A stretch of DNA of 64,000 nucleotides from the NCBI GenBank assembly GCA_019058275.1, contig JAHLVW010000058.1, positions 1 to 64,000 of the forward strand, read 5' to 3'. Both the position numbers and the translations under genes were made by a program. Shown here piece by piece: positions 46,320-55,948 of this stretch (within the stretch, counting starts at the first letter, position 1; each line of letters opens with the position of its first letter). Below the pieces are notes generated by a model that made no database searches, was not told where the DNA came from, and saw nothing but the letters and a program-made list of their open reading frames with translations. The DNA is from Candidatus Heimdallarchaeota archaeon. Lineage in GTDB: Archaea > Asgardarchaeota > Heimdallarchaeia > JABLTI01.

Positions 46320-46635
46320 AATTCACTATCTCCATTTTGTGTTTACTGTTTAAATTGTTGTTAATAATTGACTTGAATAGATGTAATAGAGGAAATCTCA
46401 TTAACATTTGAACTCTATCAAAGTAATTTACTCTCGAGTCTTAAAGGTTAAATCTACAAGTAGATTTACATACCAAACCTTCGCTTTAAATGAAAATATG
46501 TCATTAATAAGTTTATTCAAGATTTTCCATTTGTTAGTTTGATAAAACAACTATTTAAGTAAAAACAAGTTAAACACTAAGAAATTTTTGGGTTTTAATG
46601 GTTTACATTAATTATTACCATTAATACCAAATTTC
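46320..46635. other. Upstream region of the sulfate-activation operon
   Basis: No gene is recognised in these 316 bases. They should contain the promoter of the minus-strand sat operon. A TTTAAA element lies at about 46348-46353, a reasonable TATA position for a short leader, and a perfect palindrome lies at 46449-46468. Confidence 0.4.
46449..46468. promoter_or_regulatory. Perfect 20-base palindrome, candidate operator of the sulfate operon
   Basis: TAAATCTAC (46449-46457), AA, GTAGATTTA (46460-46468). Two 9-base arms with a 2-base spacer are too tight for a stable RNA hairpin, so a dimeric regulator site is more likely. It lies 130-149 bases before the sat start on the minus strand, upstream of the probable TATA element. 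Confidence 0.4.
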
Positions 46636-46986
46636 TTAAATCTTACCCAGCCATTTTTTGCCTTCTACCACTTTTCCTGAAACAGAAGGTACAACTAACA
46701 TTGTTGTAAAAAAAATTTGAAGAGTGTTTTTATGAAATAGCCCACTCATTTTATTCTTATTTGTAAATGTTCTAACTGCCTTCCCATTCAACTTTTCCGA
46801 AGTTCCCTCAGCTATTTTTTGAAAATGATCTGAATAAGTATTTAAAGCTATCAAATTGAAAAGCTGAAATTTCAAATCTTTGCTTTTTTGTCGTAAAGAC
46901 AATAAACAATTGTGCTTTTCTAAATGATGTGATATGTTAAAGAAACATTCACACCAGTAATTAACACATGCTTTCACAAATTTCAT
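46636..46986 (-). CDS. Small hypothetical protein, doubtful
   Basis: A 116-residue frame whose ATG (46986) overlaps the 3' end of the preceding gene by 26 bases and follows AGGA with a short gap, as in coupled translation. It is Cys- and Lys-rich (CVNYWCECFFNISHHLEKHN) with a possible hydrophobic part near residues 88-103. No family is recognised. It could be a real small gene or an accidental open frame in an otherwise empty spacer. Confidence 0.3.
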   Translation of the reverse strand: MKFVKACVNYWCECFFNISHHLEKHNCLLSLRQKSKDLKFQLFNLIALNTYSDHFQKIAEGTSEKLNGKAVRTFTNKNKMSGLFHKNTLQIFFTTMLVVPSVSGKVVEGKKWLGKI

Positions 46987-49168
46987 TCAATCCTTGTAAG
47001 AATGAACTTTGTGGATAATTCGCAACAATAAAGTTGAATTCTTTTCTAATTGACTGTAATTTTATTGGTTGTTTGTAAATTCTGGATATAATCATTGCCC
47101 ATAAAAGACCAAGTGCTGCTTTCTCCTCTATCTGCTGATTATTTCTATATGTTTTGGAGAAATCAATTAACTTATCAATAATCTTACTTCCTGCTTTAAA
47201 ATTATCTAATGCTAAGTCTATTATAACGAAATTAAGTCCTTCAACATATTTGATTTGTATATTAACATTAAAGGAGTGTACTTTGGCAAATTCCCTTAAG
47301 ATCTCTAACAATTCAAGTTTTTTAAATGGATTCTTAGCTGAATATGATAAAATACCTTCATTAAATGCTCGTGCAATTCTAAGAGAAATTTTATCATCCT
47401 CTAAACTCATACGATTTGCTTTCTCGAGCTCATTCGTTATCTCAATAAGTAATTCCTTCTCACCAGTTCGTCCTAAATAGCTAATTAGTCTTATAAGATT
47501 ATCAACAAAATTATACTGTTTGTAATATTTGGTAAGGAACTTAACTCCTCTGTGATTCAGAAGATCGAATAAAATACTAGTTGCTTCACCATCTAGTCTT
47601 GCAGCACGTAGTGTAACAGCACGTACTAATGGATCTACTAATTCCAAAATCATTCTCCTCTCACAAAGACCTTCAATATGATTTACCAATTCTCCAGGAG
47701 TAACTTTAAGTAATGGAGAATTAAATCCAAACATTCCAACAGCAAAAATAAGTGCTTTTGTATATAACAGTTGATTAACAAGAAATCTATTGTCATCAAA
47801 TTCTAACTGCTTCAGAAATAGTAATTGCTTAACAATTTTGTTCTCTCGAATAGCTGGTTTTGTTAGATCATCATCTTTGGATGTCATATCTTGAAGTTCA
47901 TCAACAGTTTTTCTATCAGTAGGGATTTGACCTGTTTCTCTCAAATGATCCTTCAATTCATCATCAAATTCTATTATAGCATCTAACTCCTCAACCAATT
48001 CAATTGGTTCAATTCTATTAGGTGATTGCTTCGAAATTTCTTCAGCTATTTTGCTAATGTCTTCAAGATCATTTAAGTCATAAGCTAAGACAATTCCTCT
48101 TCTACCAATCTTTAAAGAATCATATTCTTCAATACGCATATTCTTTATTATTGCAAGTAGTTTTGCTTCAGCTAATTGGTAAGTTTCATTTTTATCTCTC
48201 TCTTCTTTCAACTTTTCAATTAAAGGTAACTTGAGAAAATAACCCCACAGTTTAAATTGATCAAAAGCATAACTTAATCGATAAATATCTTTGAAAAATT
48301 CCTTACCCTCTTTCCTTAGAAGATATTCTGAATCTTCAATGATTTCTTTAATACCATTAATACATTCTTCACAGGTATCTTCAAGTTTACTATTAACTCG
48401 AGCCAATCCAATTATAGCATTTATAGCTCCTTCTTGTAAAATCTCATTAAGTTCAACACCAAATATTAAACTTGATGAATGGCAATCGTCTTTCACTTCA
48501 TCTTGATAATGACTAATTGAAAAACTGCTAAGTTCTTTGTAAATTCGTAAGAGAGTATTACAGTCTTGTTCATCAAGATAAAAAAGTGTATTCATAAACA
48601 CTTTTGCATCAAGAAGTTGTATAGCATTAACTAATGGATAAATCGCTGATTTTTCTTGCATTATATCAAGAATATCTAAAATTTCTTTATCTGATCCCCA
48701 CTTGATTAGTTCAACAGCTGCTGTCGATATAGCAGAATAAATAATTTTGTTTTCTGGAAATCTAGCAATTATATCAATGAAATCACTAAATAGCTCTATC
48801 CTATCCTTACCTCTTGTAGCTCTACTATCAATTAATAATTTTGAAATTCCTCTAGATAAAACATAAAACGTTTCACTGAGTTCTTTTGCCCACCAAGCTA
48901 CTTCTACAAGTTGATTAAGTATAATTCTTTCAGAATTTGAGTCTCCCTTTTGACTGAATAATTCCATTAATAAATACAACATTTCTGCAAATTCAGTTGT
49001 CTTTTTTTGATCTTTCTTTAAATCAAGCTTACTTCGGATTATTCTAACAGCTGAAAAAATCTCTTCTTTAGATAAGGATTGATACCTCTTTTTTAGTAGC
49101 TTCAACTCATTATGCATATATTGTGCACCAAGATTTAACAATAAATTCTCAATATTATTATTCACCAA
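46961..49168 (-). CDS. Large all-helical repeat protein of unknown function
   Basis: A 735-residue protein predicted from its composition to be almost entirely alpha-helical, with paired amphipathic helices of 30-40 residues (FSAVRIIRSKLDLKK, ELIKWGSDKEILDILDIMQE, FSDFIDIIARFPENKI), the texture of an alpha-solenoid (HEAT/TPR-like) scaffold. An acidic, less ordered break lies near residues 395-430 (ELDAIIEFDDELKDHLRE). No catalytic motif, membrane helix or signal peptide is seen. It is transcribed towards the sulfate operon but separated from it by about 640 bases. The function is unknown; a cytosolic scaffold is likely. Confidence 0.6.
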   Translation of the reverse strand: MVNNNIENLLLNLGAQYMHNELKLLKKRYQSLSKEEIFSAVRIIRSKLDLKKDQKKTTEFAEMLYLLMELFSQKGDSNSERIILNQLVEVAWWAKELSETFYVLSRGISKLLIDSRATRGKDRIELFSDFIDIIARFPENKIIYSAISTAAVELIKWGSDKEILDILDIMQEKSAIYPLVNAIQLLDAKVFMNTLFYLDEQDCNTLLRIYKELSSFSISHYQDEVKDDCHSSSLIFGVELNEILQEGAINAIIGLARVNSKLEDTCEECINGIKEIIEDSEYLLRKEGKEFFKDIYRLSYAFDQFKLWGYFLKLPLIEKLKEERDKNETYQLAEAKLLAIIKNMRIEEYDSLKIGRRGIVLAYDLNDLEDISKIAEEISKQSPNRIEPIELVEELDAIIEFDDELKDHLRETGQIPTDRKTVDELQDMTSKDDDLTKPAIRENKIVKQLLFLKQLEFDDNRFLVNQLLYTKALIFAVGMFGFNSPLLKVTPGELVNHIEGLCERRMILELVDPLVRAVTLRAARLDGEATSILFDLLNHRGVKFLTKYYKQYNFVDNLIRLISYLGRTGEKELLIEITNELEKANRMSLEDDKISLRIARAFNEGILSYSAKNPFKKLELLEILREFAKVHSFNVNIQIKYVEGLNFVIIDLALDNFKAGSKIIDKLIDFSKTYRNNQQIEEKAALGLLWAMIISRIYKQPIKLQSIRKEFNFIVANYPQSSFLQGLNEICESMC

Positions 49169-49237
49169 TAATCAATATAGTAAATAAGATTCTTTTTCTT
49201 AAGGCAAAAAATATTTTCTTAACAAAAAGTAAAGGTT

Positions 49238-49265
49238 AGAGAAGATTTTGGATTAATTCTTCTCT
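49238..49265 (-). terminator. Hairpin after the lipid kinase pseudogene
   Basis: AGAGAAGA (49238-49245) and TCTTCTCT (49258-49265) pair as an 8-bp stem with a 12-base loop, about 60 bases after the stop at 49326 on the minus strand, followed there by a T-rich stretch. Confidence 0.4.
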
Positions 49266-49325
49266 GTTAGGTTATTTATCTGGCATTGTGATAACTGTCA
49301 ATGCTTTGTGAAGGCATTTGAACTC

Positions 49326-50155
49326 TTAAGGGTATTCACTATACATTTCTCCCATAAAGTGTATTGGGCGAGTTTTATCTCCAACGTTTTCTAAAACAAC
49401 TTTCTTACCATTGAATTGTTCAACTTTTTTGTGTTTAATGTGAGTACCTTTCTTCAAACGACTTAGGATATTTAATTTCTCAAAGAAATTAACATTACCT
49501 ACAAGTGAGATGTCAAGCAAACCATCATCAAAAATTGCATCTGGACATAAGATCATTTTATTTCCAGCACAAATTCCTTCCCAATGGCTACATCAAGAGC
49601 ATTAGCATCATGAACTATCTTACCATCATCAATTGTTAATTTCATAGGATGTGGTTTTTAAGTATTTATATTCTTCACTAAATTGTACATATATGCTCCT
49701 GGTGATTTTTGACCTAAACTTGCTTCAGGAACAGCCTCACTAATTCCTGCACCAACTATCCCTATAACATATCTCACCCCTTTGTTTACTTCGATACAAT
49801 CGATTTTTCTTTGTTGCTTTGTTAGAAGCATATCAACCATATCGTCAAGATTGTTTGAAATCTGCAAAGTAAAAGCATCATCGTTGCCACGACTAGCTGG
49901 TAAAATACAAAGAGTATTTTTAAAACCCGTTTGACCAATTCCAGTTAACACTTCATTAACGGTTCCATCACCACCATAAGCACAGATAATTTTGTGATCC
50001 TTGTAAGACTCTTTCACAATTCTAGTGGCATCATTAACATCTTTAGTCCATTCAACTTCAAAATCAAGTCCTGCTTCTTTAAAAGCAGTAACAAATTTGG
50101 GCCAATTTTTAAGACTATTACCAGCATAAGTTGTAGGATTACCAATAATTTTCAC
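49326..50155 (-). pseudogene. Diacylglycerol/lipid kinase (YegS/LCB5-like), broken by a stop and a frameshift
   Basis: Two pieces make one kinase of about 275 residues. The first (50155-49658) has the lipid-kinase ATP motif YGGDGTVNEVLTGIG and a substrate loop LPASRGNDDAF. It ends at an in-frame TAA (49658-49660) after VKNINT. Reading on in the same frame gives KPHPMKLTIDDGKIV and DANALDVAIG before a one-base deletion near 49578-49582, after which another frame continues NKMILCPDAIFDDGLLDI to 49326. DAG kinases keep the DAIFDDGLLDI motif, so the pieces belong together. Two separate lesions make true decay likelier here than for the other damaged genes. When intact it would phosphorylate a membrane lipid. 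Confidence 0.65.
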
Positions 50156-50381
50156 TGAACTATCACCTGTTAAATACCTTATACTGCAAGAACAACATTC
50201 ATTTTAAATCTAGCAGTAAAGAATTGTAATTTTTTTCAAAAAGATCTGATTTTTTTTTAATTTTTTGCCACAACCATTTAGTTTTAATAGCAAAAAGATA
50301 GTAAAAAAGAGGAAGAGAAAATAAAGAGCGAGGTTTTTTTTGAAACCTAATCTTTACTTGGCTTAAGAAGGGACCAAGTCA

Positions 50382-53300
50382 ATGAGCATTCTACTGAAAA
50401 TTCACGATATGAGGTTAATAAAACTAATACTACCAATATACCTTATGGTAATAGCCATACTTATACCCATCTCTCTTAAATCATTATTAACATCAACAAG
50501 TGGACATTCAAGCAATGCTGTTCCAATAGCATTATTCTCATTATGGAATGATACCGCACCTACAATTGATGGTCAAATCGTTTTTAATTCAAGTTCACTT
50601 TCCACTGAATGGTCTGCAGCAGCTGTTTATTATCTGGTTGATAAGGTTAATAGTCCAGATTCCAAATTACTCCTTCAAAATAATGATGCAAATTTCTTTG
50701 TTGGACTGGATGCCACATCCCAGCTTAGTGATCCAGTAACTACTTGGGGTTTTGGAGTATATCTTGATAGAGATCATAATGGCATTTTAACTAGTTTTGA
50801 TAGAGCAATATTCTTGAATGATTCTGGTTCAGGTGAAATTGTAAGTTACAATTACTATAGTCAGACGATTAAAAATTGGATTGAGATAGATTCAGGACCT
50901 GTTGGAATAGCTTTCACATCTGGTATTTTAGTATCTACTGCATATACTGACTCCTTTTTTGAATCTAACAATCATCGTCAATATGAAGTAAGAATTCCTT
51001 TTACAGAGATTAATGTTCAATCAGGTGAAGTTACTGGAATGGCTTTTGAGATATTTCAAGATTTTGAGAATAATGATGATGAAATCACTTGGCCTTATAT
51101 TAGTTCCACACCGAGTGAATTACGAACAAATGCTGGACTATGGGGTGATATTCATTTTGGATTAAACACAAGCTTGAGCTATTACTATTCTAAATACTCT
51201 GTTGAAGAAAATACAAACATAAAATCTAGTGCTGTTGGATATAATAATGGTACATTTATTACTACTGGTGATATTAATGGTGATGGGGATCAAGAACTCA
51301 TTGTAAGCTCAAATCGTACCGTTGCTGGTGACAGCAATCTCTTAGCAATATACGATCATGCAGATGGTGGATTAATTCGCAATTGGACTTCATGGACAAC
51401 TAGTCACCAATCAAAAATGTTTCTAGTAAGAAGTATTGCAACCCACGATTTTGATGGTAATGATGAAGATGAAATCTTTCTAAGTGGAGAAGACAGTCGT
51501 ATCTTAAGATTATCTTCATGGAATGCTGGAAACAATGATTTTGATAGTTCTGATTATGCATTTTCTCATACGAGTGGTTTAACCGGTTATTTGGCTATTG
51601 GAGACATCAATAATGATGGTACCGCTGAACTAGTTTTCGGTGATCAGAATGGGTATGTAAATGCTCTTAAATATAACTCACTAACAAACAGTTTTAGACA
51701 TGATAAAAGATCACCTTTCACAGTAGCTGGTTTAAAGAAAATACATAGTATCACTTTGGGTGATATGGATGATGATGGTGAAACTGAAGTACTATTTCAA
51801 GGGCAAACCGATAGTCTAATACCTGAAACAAAGCTTTACATATATTTGCGATTCTTTTCTAAATTCCTTGATAATCCAGAAGATAATCTGCCATCAGATT
51901 CTGCTCCATCTACTGCTGATAGATTTGGTCATACTATTCTTGTTGAAGATGTCGATAATGATGGTATTACAGAGATTGTTACTGTGGGTCAAAATTATCT
52001 GAAAATTTTTGGGAAAGATACTTTCTTAGCAGCATTTCCTCCTTTGGAAATACAAATCAATGATGGCCTACAAGATCCAAAAATGGGAGGTGGAGCAGCA
52101 GTTGCAGATCTTAATGGTGATTCATTAAATGAGCTTATTTTTAGTTTTAATAATGGTACAATTATGGTTTTGAATATAACAGATAGCGGTAGTGATAATT
52201 TATCCTATGACATAGAATGGTCTGCTGATTATGGGTCTTCCTTTGGAAAAAGAAACTCGCTAAAAGTATTAGATATCGACAATGACAATGAAAATGAAAC
52301 AATAACTGGTGATGTATTCGGTCAAATATTGATTCTAGGTAAATCTTCTCCACCTGATATTACCATCACTTCACCAACAACTGGTTCGATTTTTTCATCC
52401 TCACCTATTGAAGTTGCATGGGATGCAACTGATGATTTAGCAATACATCATTATGACATATCAGTTGGAGAGGTTTTCAATGTAAGAATACCTGGATCAC
52501 AAACAAGCTTTATGATTCCTATTTCAGCAGCTGATAATCTCATAAAAGTAAATGCATTTGATGTAAATGGGAAAAATACCTCTGATAGTGTAATTGCTAA
52601 GTATAATGTATTGTCACCTCAAATAGATATTTCTAGTCCTGAAAATTATCTAATGACAGCAAATGATACTATAACTGTATTGTTTACAAATTCTAATCCA
52701 AATGGTGATTTTGATCATTATGAAATATATGTTAATGGTTTCAAAGAAGAAGATTACTGGATATTTAATTTCTATGTTGCTTCTCTACCTTCTGATGGTA
52801 TTTATAATATTACTATTGTAGGAATAGATTATTTGAGTAATGAAGGAAAAAGTTCTATTTTCATTACCAGAGATAGAACATCACCGAATATCGCTATAAC
52901 CTCACCTATATCTGGATCATATGTTAAAAGTGATGAAATCGATATACAATGGAGTGCTTCTGATTCTCTTAGTGGAATATCTCATTTTAATTTATATCTC
53001 GATAATGAATATTTACTCACCACAACAAATCAATTTCAAACAATCTTTCTTGATCGGGAAAAAACATATCAAATTAATGTTGAAGCATTTGATTTAGTTG
53101 GCAATTCCCAGTTCCATAATATTACTGTTAAGAAAGACTCAATACAGCCAAAGATAACAATTCTTTATCCTGAATCTGGATTCATTTCATCATCTAATCA
53201 GATAAATTTGGCTTGGGAAACAATAGATAATCTAGATGGTTCTGGGATACATCACTCTGAAGTAGTTGTTAACCATGTAACAAAATATACAGGAACTGAT

Positions 53301-55898
53301 GATTCAATTCTATTAGATCTTGTAGATGATGGGTTTAAAGATATTCTTGTAACTAGTTATGATAGAGCTGGTAATAGCAAAACAATCTATCTTTCTGTAA
53401 TTGTTGATCAAACTGATCCATTTGTCAAAATTATTAGCCCCGAAGATAATTTTGAAACTGGATTAACTTATGCAATCATAAGTTGGGAAAGTCAAGATAA
53501 TGGAACAGGCATAAACAAACATGAAATCTATGTTGATGGCGTTTTAACTGAAACAATAACTGATCCTACAATTGATTATTATCAAGTTGATTTATCCTTG
53601 GATAGCACTTCAATTATAACAGTTCAAGCACTTGATTATCTAAATAGAACATCTTCAGACAGTGTATCCATTATTCAAAATTCAACCTTACCAACAATTA
53701 ACATTATTGATCCAGCGAATCCTATGTCATATTATTCTACTGCCTCATTTGATATTTCTTGGGATATTGCAAATATTCCAAATCTAAATGGGTTTGAAAT
53801 TTTAAGAAACGGAACAAGTATGTATAATATAACAAACCTAAGTGATCGTAGTTATACAATTGATTTAGGTGAAATTCCATTAGACCAATATCATCTTCAC
53901 AATTTAACAATAATCGCAAATACAACAAATCCAGATGTTAAATTCTATGATTATTGTTGGATAATGATTGATCAGACAAAGCCAGTCATAACAATAACAA
54001 CTCCTGAAAATTATACTATGGTAATCCACCAAGGTTTGTATATACAATGGACAAGTTCTGATTTTGGATCTGGATTAAAAAACATCAAAATGAAAGTTAA
54101 TGGAGAATACTTGGTAATATGTTTCTGTTCAAGAAATGATTATTATCTTATTTTTAATGTTGGAGATGGATTATATACAATTGAAATTGAAGCATTTGAT
54201 TTTGCTAATAATATGAAAAGTAGTTTACTATATCTTGATGTTTACTTATTGCTTCCTGACTTTACAACTGATTTACCAAATACTTACTATACACAAACTG
54301 GAATTTTTCAGTTTGAGCTATTAATCAATAACCCTCAAACCGGCGTAAAAAGAATACAAGTAAAATTAGACAATAATGAGGTTTATACACGATATCATTA
54401 TGAAACATTAATAATAACCCAATTTTCAGTGCTCATAAATATTACAGATAGTCATTACAATGGTTTATTAAATGAACATACAATGATTATTGGTATTTTA
54501 GATTCATTCAATCGAGAATCTTTGCTAACCTATACAATAATTATTGATAATGAACCACCAGAACTACTTGGTTCTATAAGCATTGACTCTCAATCAATAA
54601 CTTCGAATTCTCATGAGCTACAACTTTATGAAGATTCAGCTCAAAATAATCATTCATTTTCCATAACTTTTACAGACAATTATGCAGTTCAAAGAGTAAC
54701 CATAACAATTGTTGGAGTAGATTATAACAAAACATTTGAAATGATTCCTAATCCAACAACTAGGTTGGATATTGTAACATTTAGCATTACAATCAATTTT
54801 GGTAATTTGATAGAAGAAAATTATGAGGTAATATTTACTGCCTATGATTTTGCTGGAAATAAGCAAAATATAACACTAAATTTAACAATATTACCAGAGG
54901 AGAAAACTCCTTGGCTATTCCAAGGGAATAATCTGATTTACTTTATAGTCAGTGGTATTTTTGTCATTGTTCTCTCTTTAGTTTGGACTGTAGGACTTAG
55001 AAAACCTTTGCTCAACAGAAATTGGCAAGACAATGTTATTGCTGTAATTTATGTTCGTAATACAGGTTTAACTTGTGTTTATGCACCATATTATCCAGAC
55101 ATAATACAAGAAGAGCAACTGTTTGGAGGAGCTATGATAGCTATTCAAAGCTTATTAGATGAGATTTCTGTTGAAGAAAAGAAGAGAACGAGATTAGAGA
55201 CTTTAGAAATAGGTGATAAAACACTTCTCATTGCATCTGGAATCTATGGTTTTGGTGCCTTGTTAACAAAGAAAGTCAAACCAAAACATAAGAATTCTGT
55301 GAAATCATTTACCAAGAAATTTGAATCAATCTATAAACGTCCTTTAGAAAGCTCATATTATGTTTCTTCAACTGAATTTACTGGATCGTTGAAATTAGTT
55401 GAACAATATTTTGGTTCATTGGATAATGGTGAGAGGGTTATTGCTGAAGAGGGATTAAGTCAACAATTAATTGAATTAAAAGAGAAGCGAGAAAAAGAAC
55501 CTAACATATTGATTGATATTGAAACAACAAACAAATACGTACTAAAGAAAATAACTCCAATTGATGATTTATTGAGTAAAATTTCAAGAGAAGCAAAGAA
55601 TCGGTTATTAAAAGTAATAGAAAATACTCCAAAAGTCATAATTGGCCTTGTAGAAAATAATTTTGATCAAACAGAAATAACTTTACAAGAAATAACTAAT
55701 GATCTAGAATTTTTACTACGAATTGAAAGATCAAACAAAGATTTTGATTACTTTATTAGAACAATGATCAACTTAACCCTGAATATCAGTTCGGGAATAG
55801 AAAATGGACGATCAGATAATGTGGCAGAGCTTCAAAATGCCATTGAATCTGCAAGTAAAATCTGGTTTGATGAAATAGTTGAGAAATGGTCGGCATAA
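50382..55898 (+). CDS. Giant integrin-like surface receptor 1
   Basis: An 1838-residue protein. In order: signal helix (about 12-36); a CBM9/DOMON-like beta-sandwich (about 50-255, LWNDTAPTIDGQIVF, VGLDATSQ); seven FG-GAP-type repeats (about 290-655) such as TGDINGDGDQELIV and VEDVDNDGITEIVT, expected to fold into a calcium-binding seven-blade propeller like integrin alpha; about nine Ig-like domains (about 656-1505) each starting with a P-x-I-x-I-x-x-P strand; one membrane helix (about 1515-1540); and a cytosolic tail. The tail begins with a module AVIYVRNTGL ... IGDKTLLIASG (about 1545-1650) that shares order and spacing with the GTPase C-terminal modules, then a helical end. A paralogue lies convergent, 50 bases away. 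Confidence 0.75.
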   Translation: MSILLKIHDMRLIKLILPIYLMVIAILIPISLKSLLTSTSGHSSNAVPIALFSLWNDTAPTIDGQIVFNSSSLSTEWSAAAVYYLVDKVNSPDSKLLLQNNDANFFVGLDATSQLSDPVTTWGFGVYLDRDHNGILTSFDRAIFLNDSGSGEIVSYNYYSQTIKNWIEIDSGPVGIAFTSGILVSTAYTDSFFESNNHRQYEVRIPFTEINVQSGEVTGMAFEIFQDFENNDDEITWPYISSTPSELRTNAGLWGDIHFGLNTSLSYYYSKYSVEENTNIKSSAVGYNNGTFITTGDINGDGDQELIVSSNRTVAGDSNLLAIYDHADGGLIRNWTSWTTSHQSKMFLVRSIATHDFDGNDEDEIFLSGEDSRILRLSSWNAGNNDFDSSDYAFSHTSGLTGYLAIGDINNDGTAELVFGDQNGYVNALKYNSLTNSFRHDKRSPFTVAGLKKIHSITLGDMDDDGETEVLFQGQTDSLIPETKLYIYLRFFSKFLDNPEDNLPSDSAPSTADRFGHTILVEDVDNDGITEIVTVGQNYLKIFGKDTFLAAFPPLEIQINDGLQDPKMGGGAAVADLNGDSLNELIFSFNNGTIMVLNITDSGSDNLSYDIEWSADYGSSFGKRNSLKVLDIDNDNENETITGDVFGQILILGKSSPPDITITSPTTGSIFSSSPIEVAWDATDDLAIHHYDISVGEVFNVRIPGSQTSFMIPISAADNLIKVNAFDVNGKNTSDSVIAKYNVLSPQIDISSPENYLMTANDTITVLFTNSNPNGDFDHYEIYVNGFKEEDYWIFNFYVASLPSDGIYNITIVGIDYLSNEGKSSIFITRDRTSPNIAITSPISGSYVKSDEIDIQWSASDSLSGISHFNLYLDNEYLLTTTNQFQTIFLDREKTYQINVEAFDLVGNSQFHNITVKKDSIQPKITILYPESGFISSSNQINLAWETIDNLDGSGIHHSEVVVNHVTKYTGTDDSILLDLVDDGFKDILVTSYDRAGNSKTIYLSVIVDQTDPFVKIISPEDNFETGLTYAIISWESQDNGTGINKHEIYVDGVLTETITDPTIDYYQVDLSLDSTSIITVQALDYLNRTSSDSVSIIQNSTLPTINIIDPANPMSYYSTASFDISWDIANIPNLNGFEILRNGTSMYNITNLSDRSYTIDLGEIPLDQYHLHNLTIIANTTNPDVKFYDYCWIMIDQTKPVITITTPENYTMVIHQGLYIQWTSSDFGSGLKNIKMKVNGEYLVICFCSRNDYYLIFNVGDGLYTIEIEAFDFANNMKSSLLYLDVYLLLPDFTTDLPNTYYTQTGIFQFELLINNPQTGVKRIQVKLDNNEVYTRYHYETLIITQFSVLINITDSHYNGLLNEHTMIIGILDSFNRESLLTYTIIIDNEPPELLGSISIDSQSITSNSHELQLYEDSAQNNHSFSITFTDNYAVQRVTITIVGVDYNKTFEMIPNPTTRLDIVTFSITINFGNLIEENYEVIFTAYDFAGNKQNITLNLTILPEEKTPWLFQGNNLIYFIVSGIFVIVLSLVWTVGLRKPLLNRNWQDNVIAVIYVRNTGLTCVYAPYYPDIIQEEQLFGGAMIAIQSLLDEISVEEKKRTRLETLEIGDKTLLIASGIYGFGALLTKKVKPKHKNSVKSFTKKFESIYKRPLESSYYVSSTEFTGSLKLVEQYFGSLDNGERVIAEEGLSQQLIELKEKREKEPNILIDIETTNKYVLKKITPIDDLLSKISREAKNRLLKVIENTPKVIIGLVENNFDQTEITLQEITNDLEFLLRIERSNKDFDYFIRTMINLTLNISSGIENGRSDNVAELQNAIESASKIWFDEIVEKWSA

Positions 55899-55910
55899 AA
55901 TAGAAATTTT

Positions 55911-55926
55911 AATTTTTTAAAAAATT
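55911..55926. terminator. Palindromic A/T-run between the two giant genes
   Basis: AATTTTTTAAAAAATT is a 16-base palindrome in the 50-base spacer between the two convergent stops. It gives U-rich 3' ends on both strands, the usual way archaeal transcripts end, so it can serve both genes. Confidence 0.45.
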
Positions 55927-55948
55927 AGAAAAGAGAAAGAATATTTGT

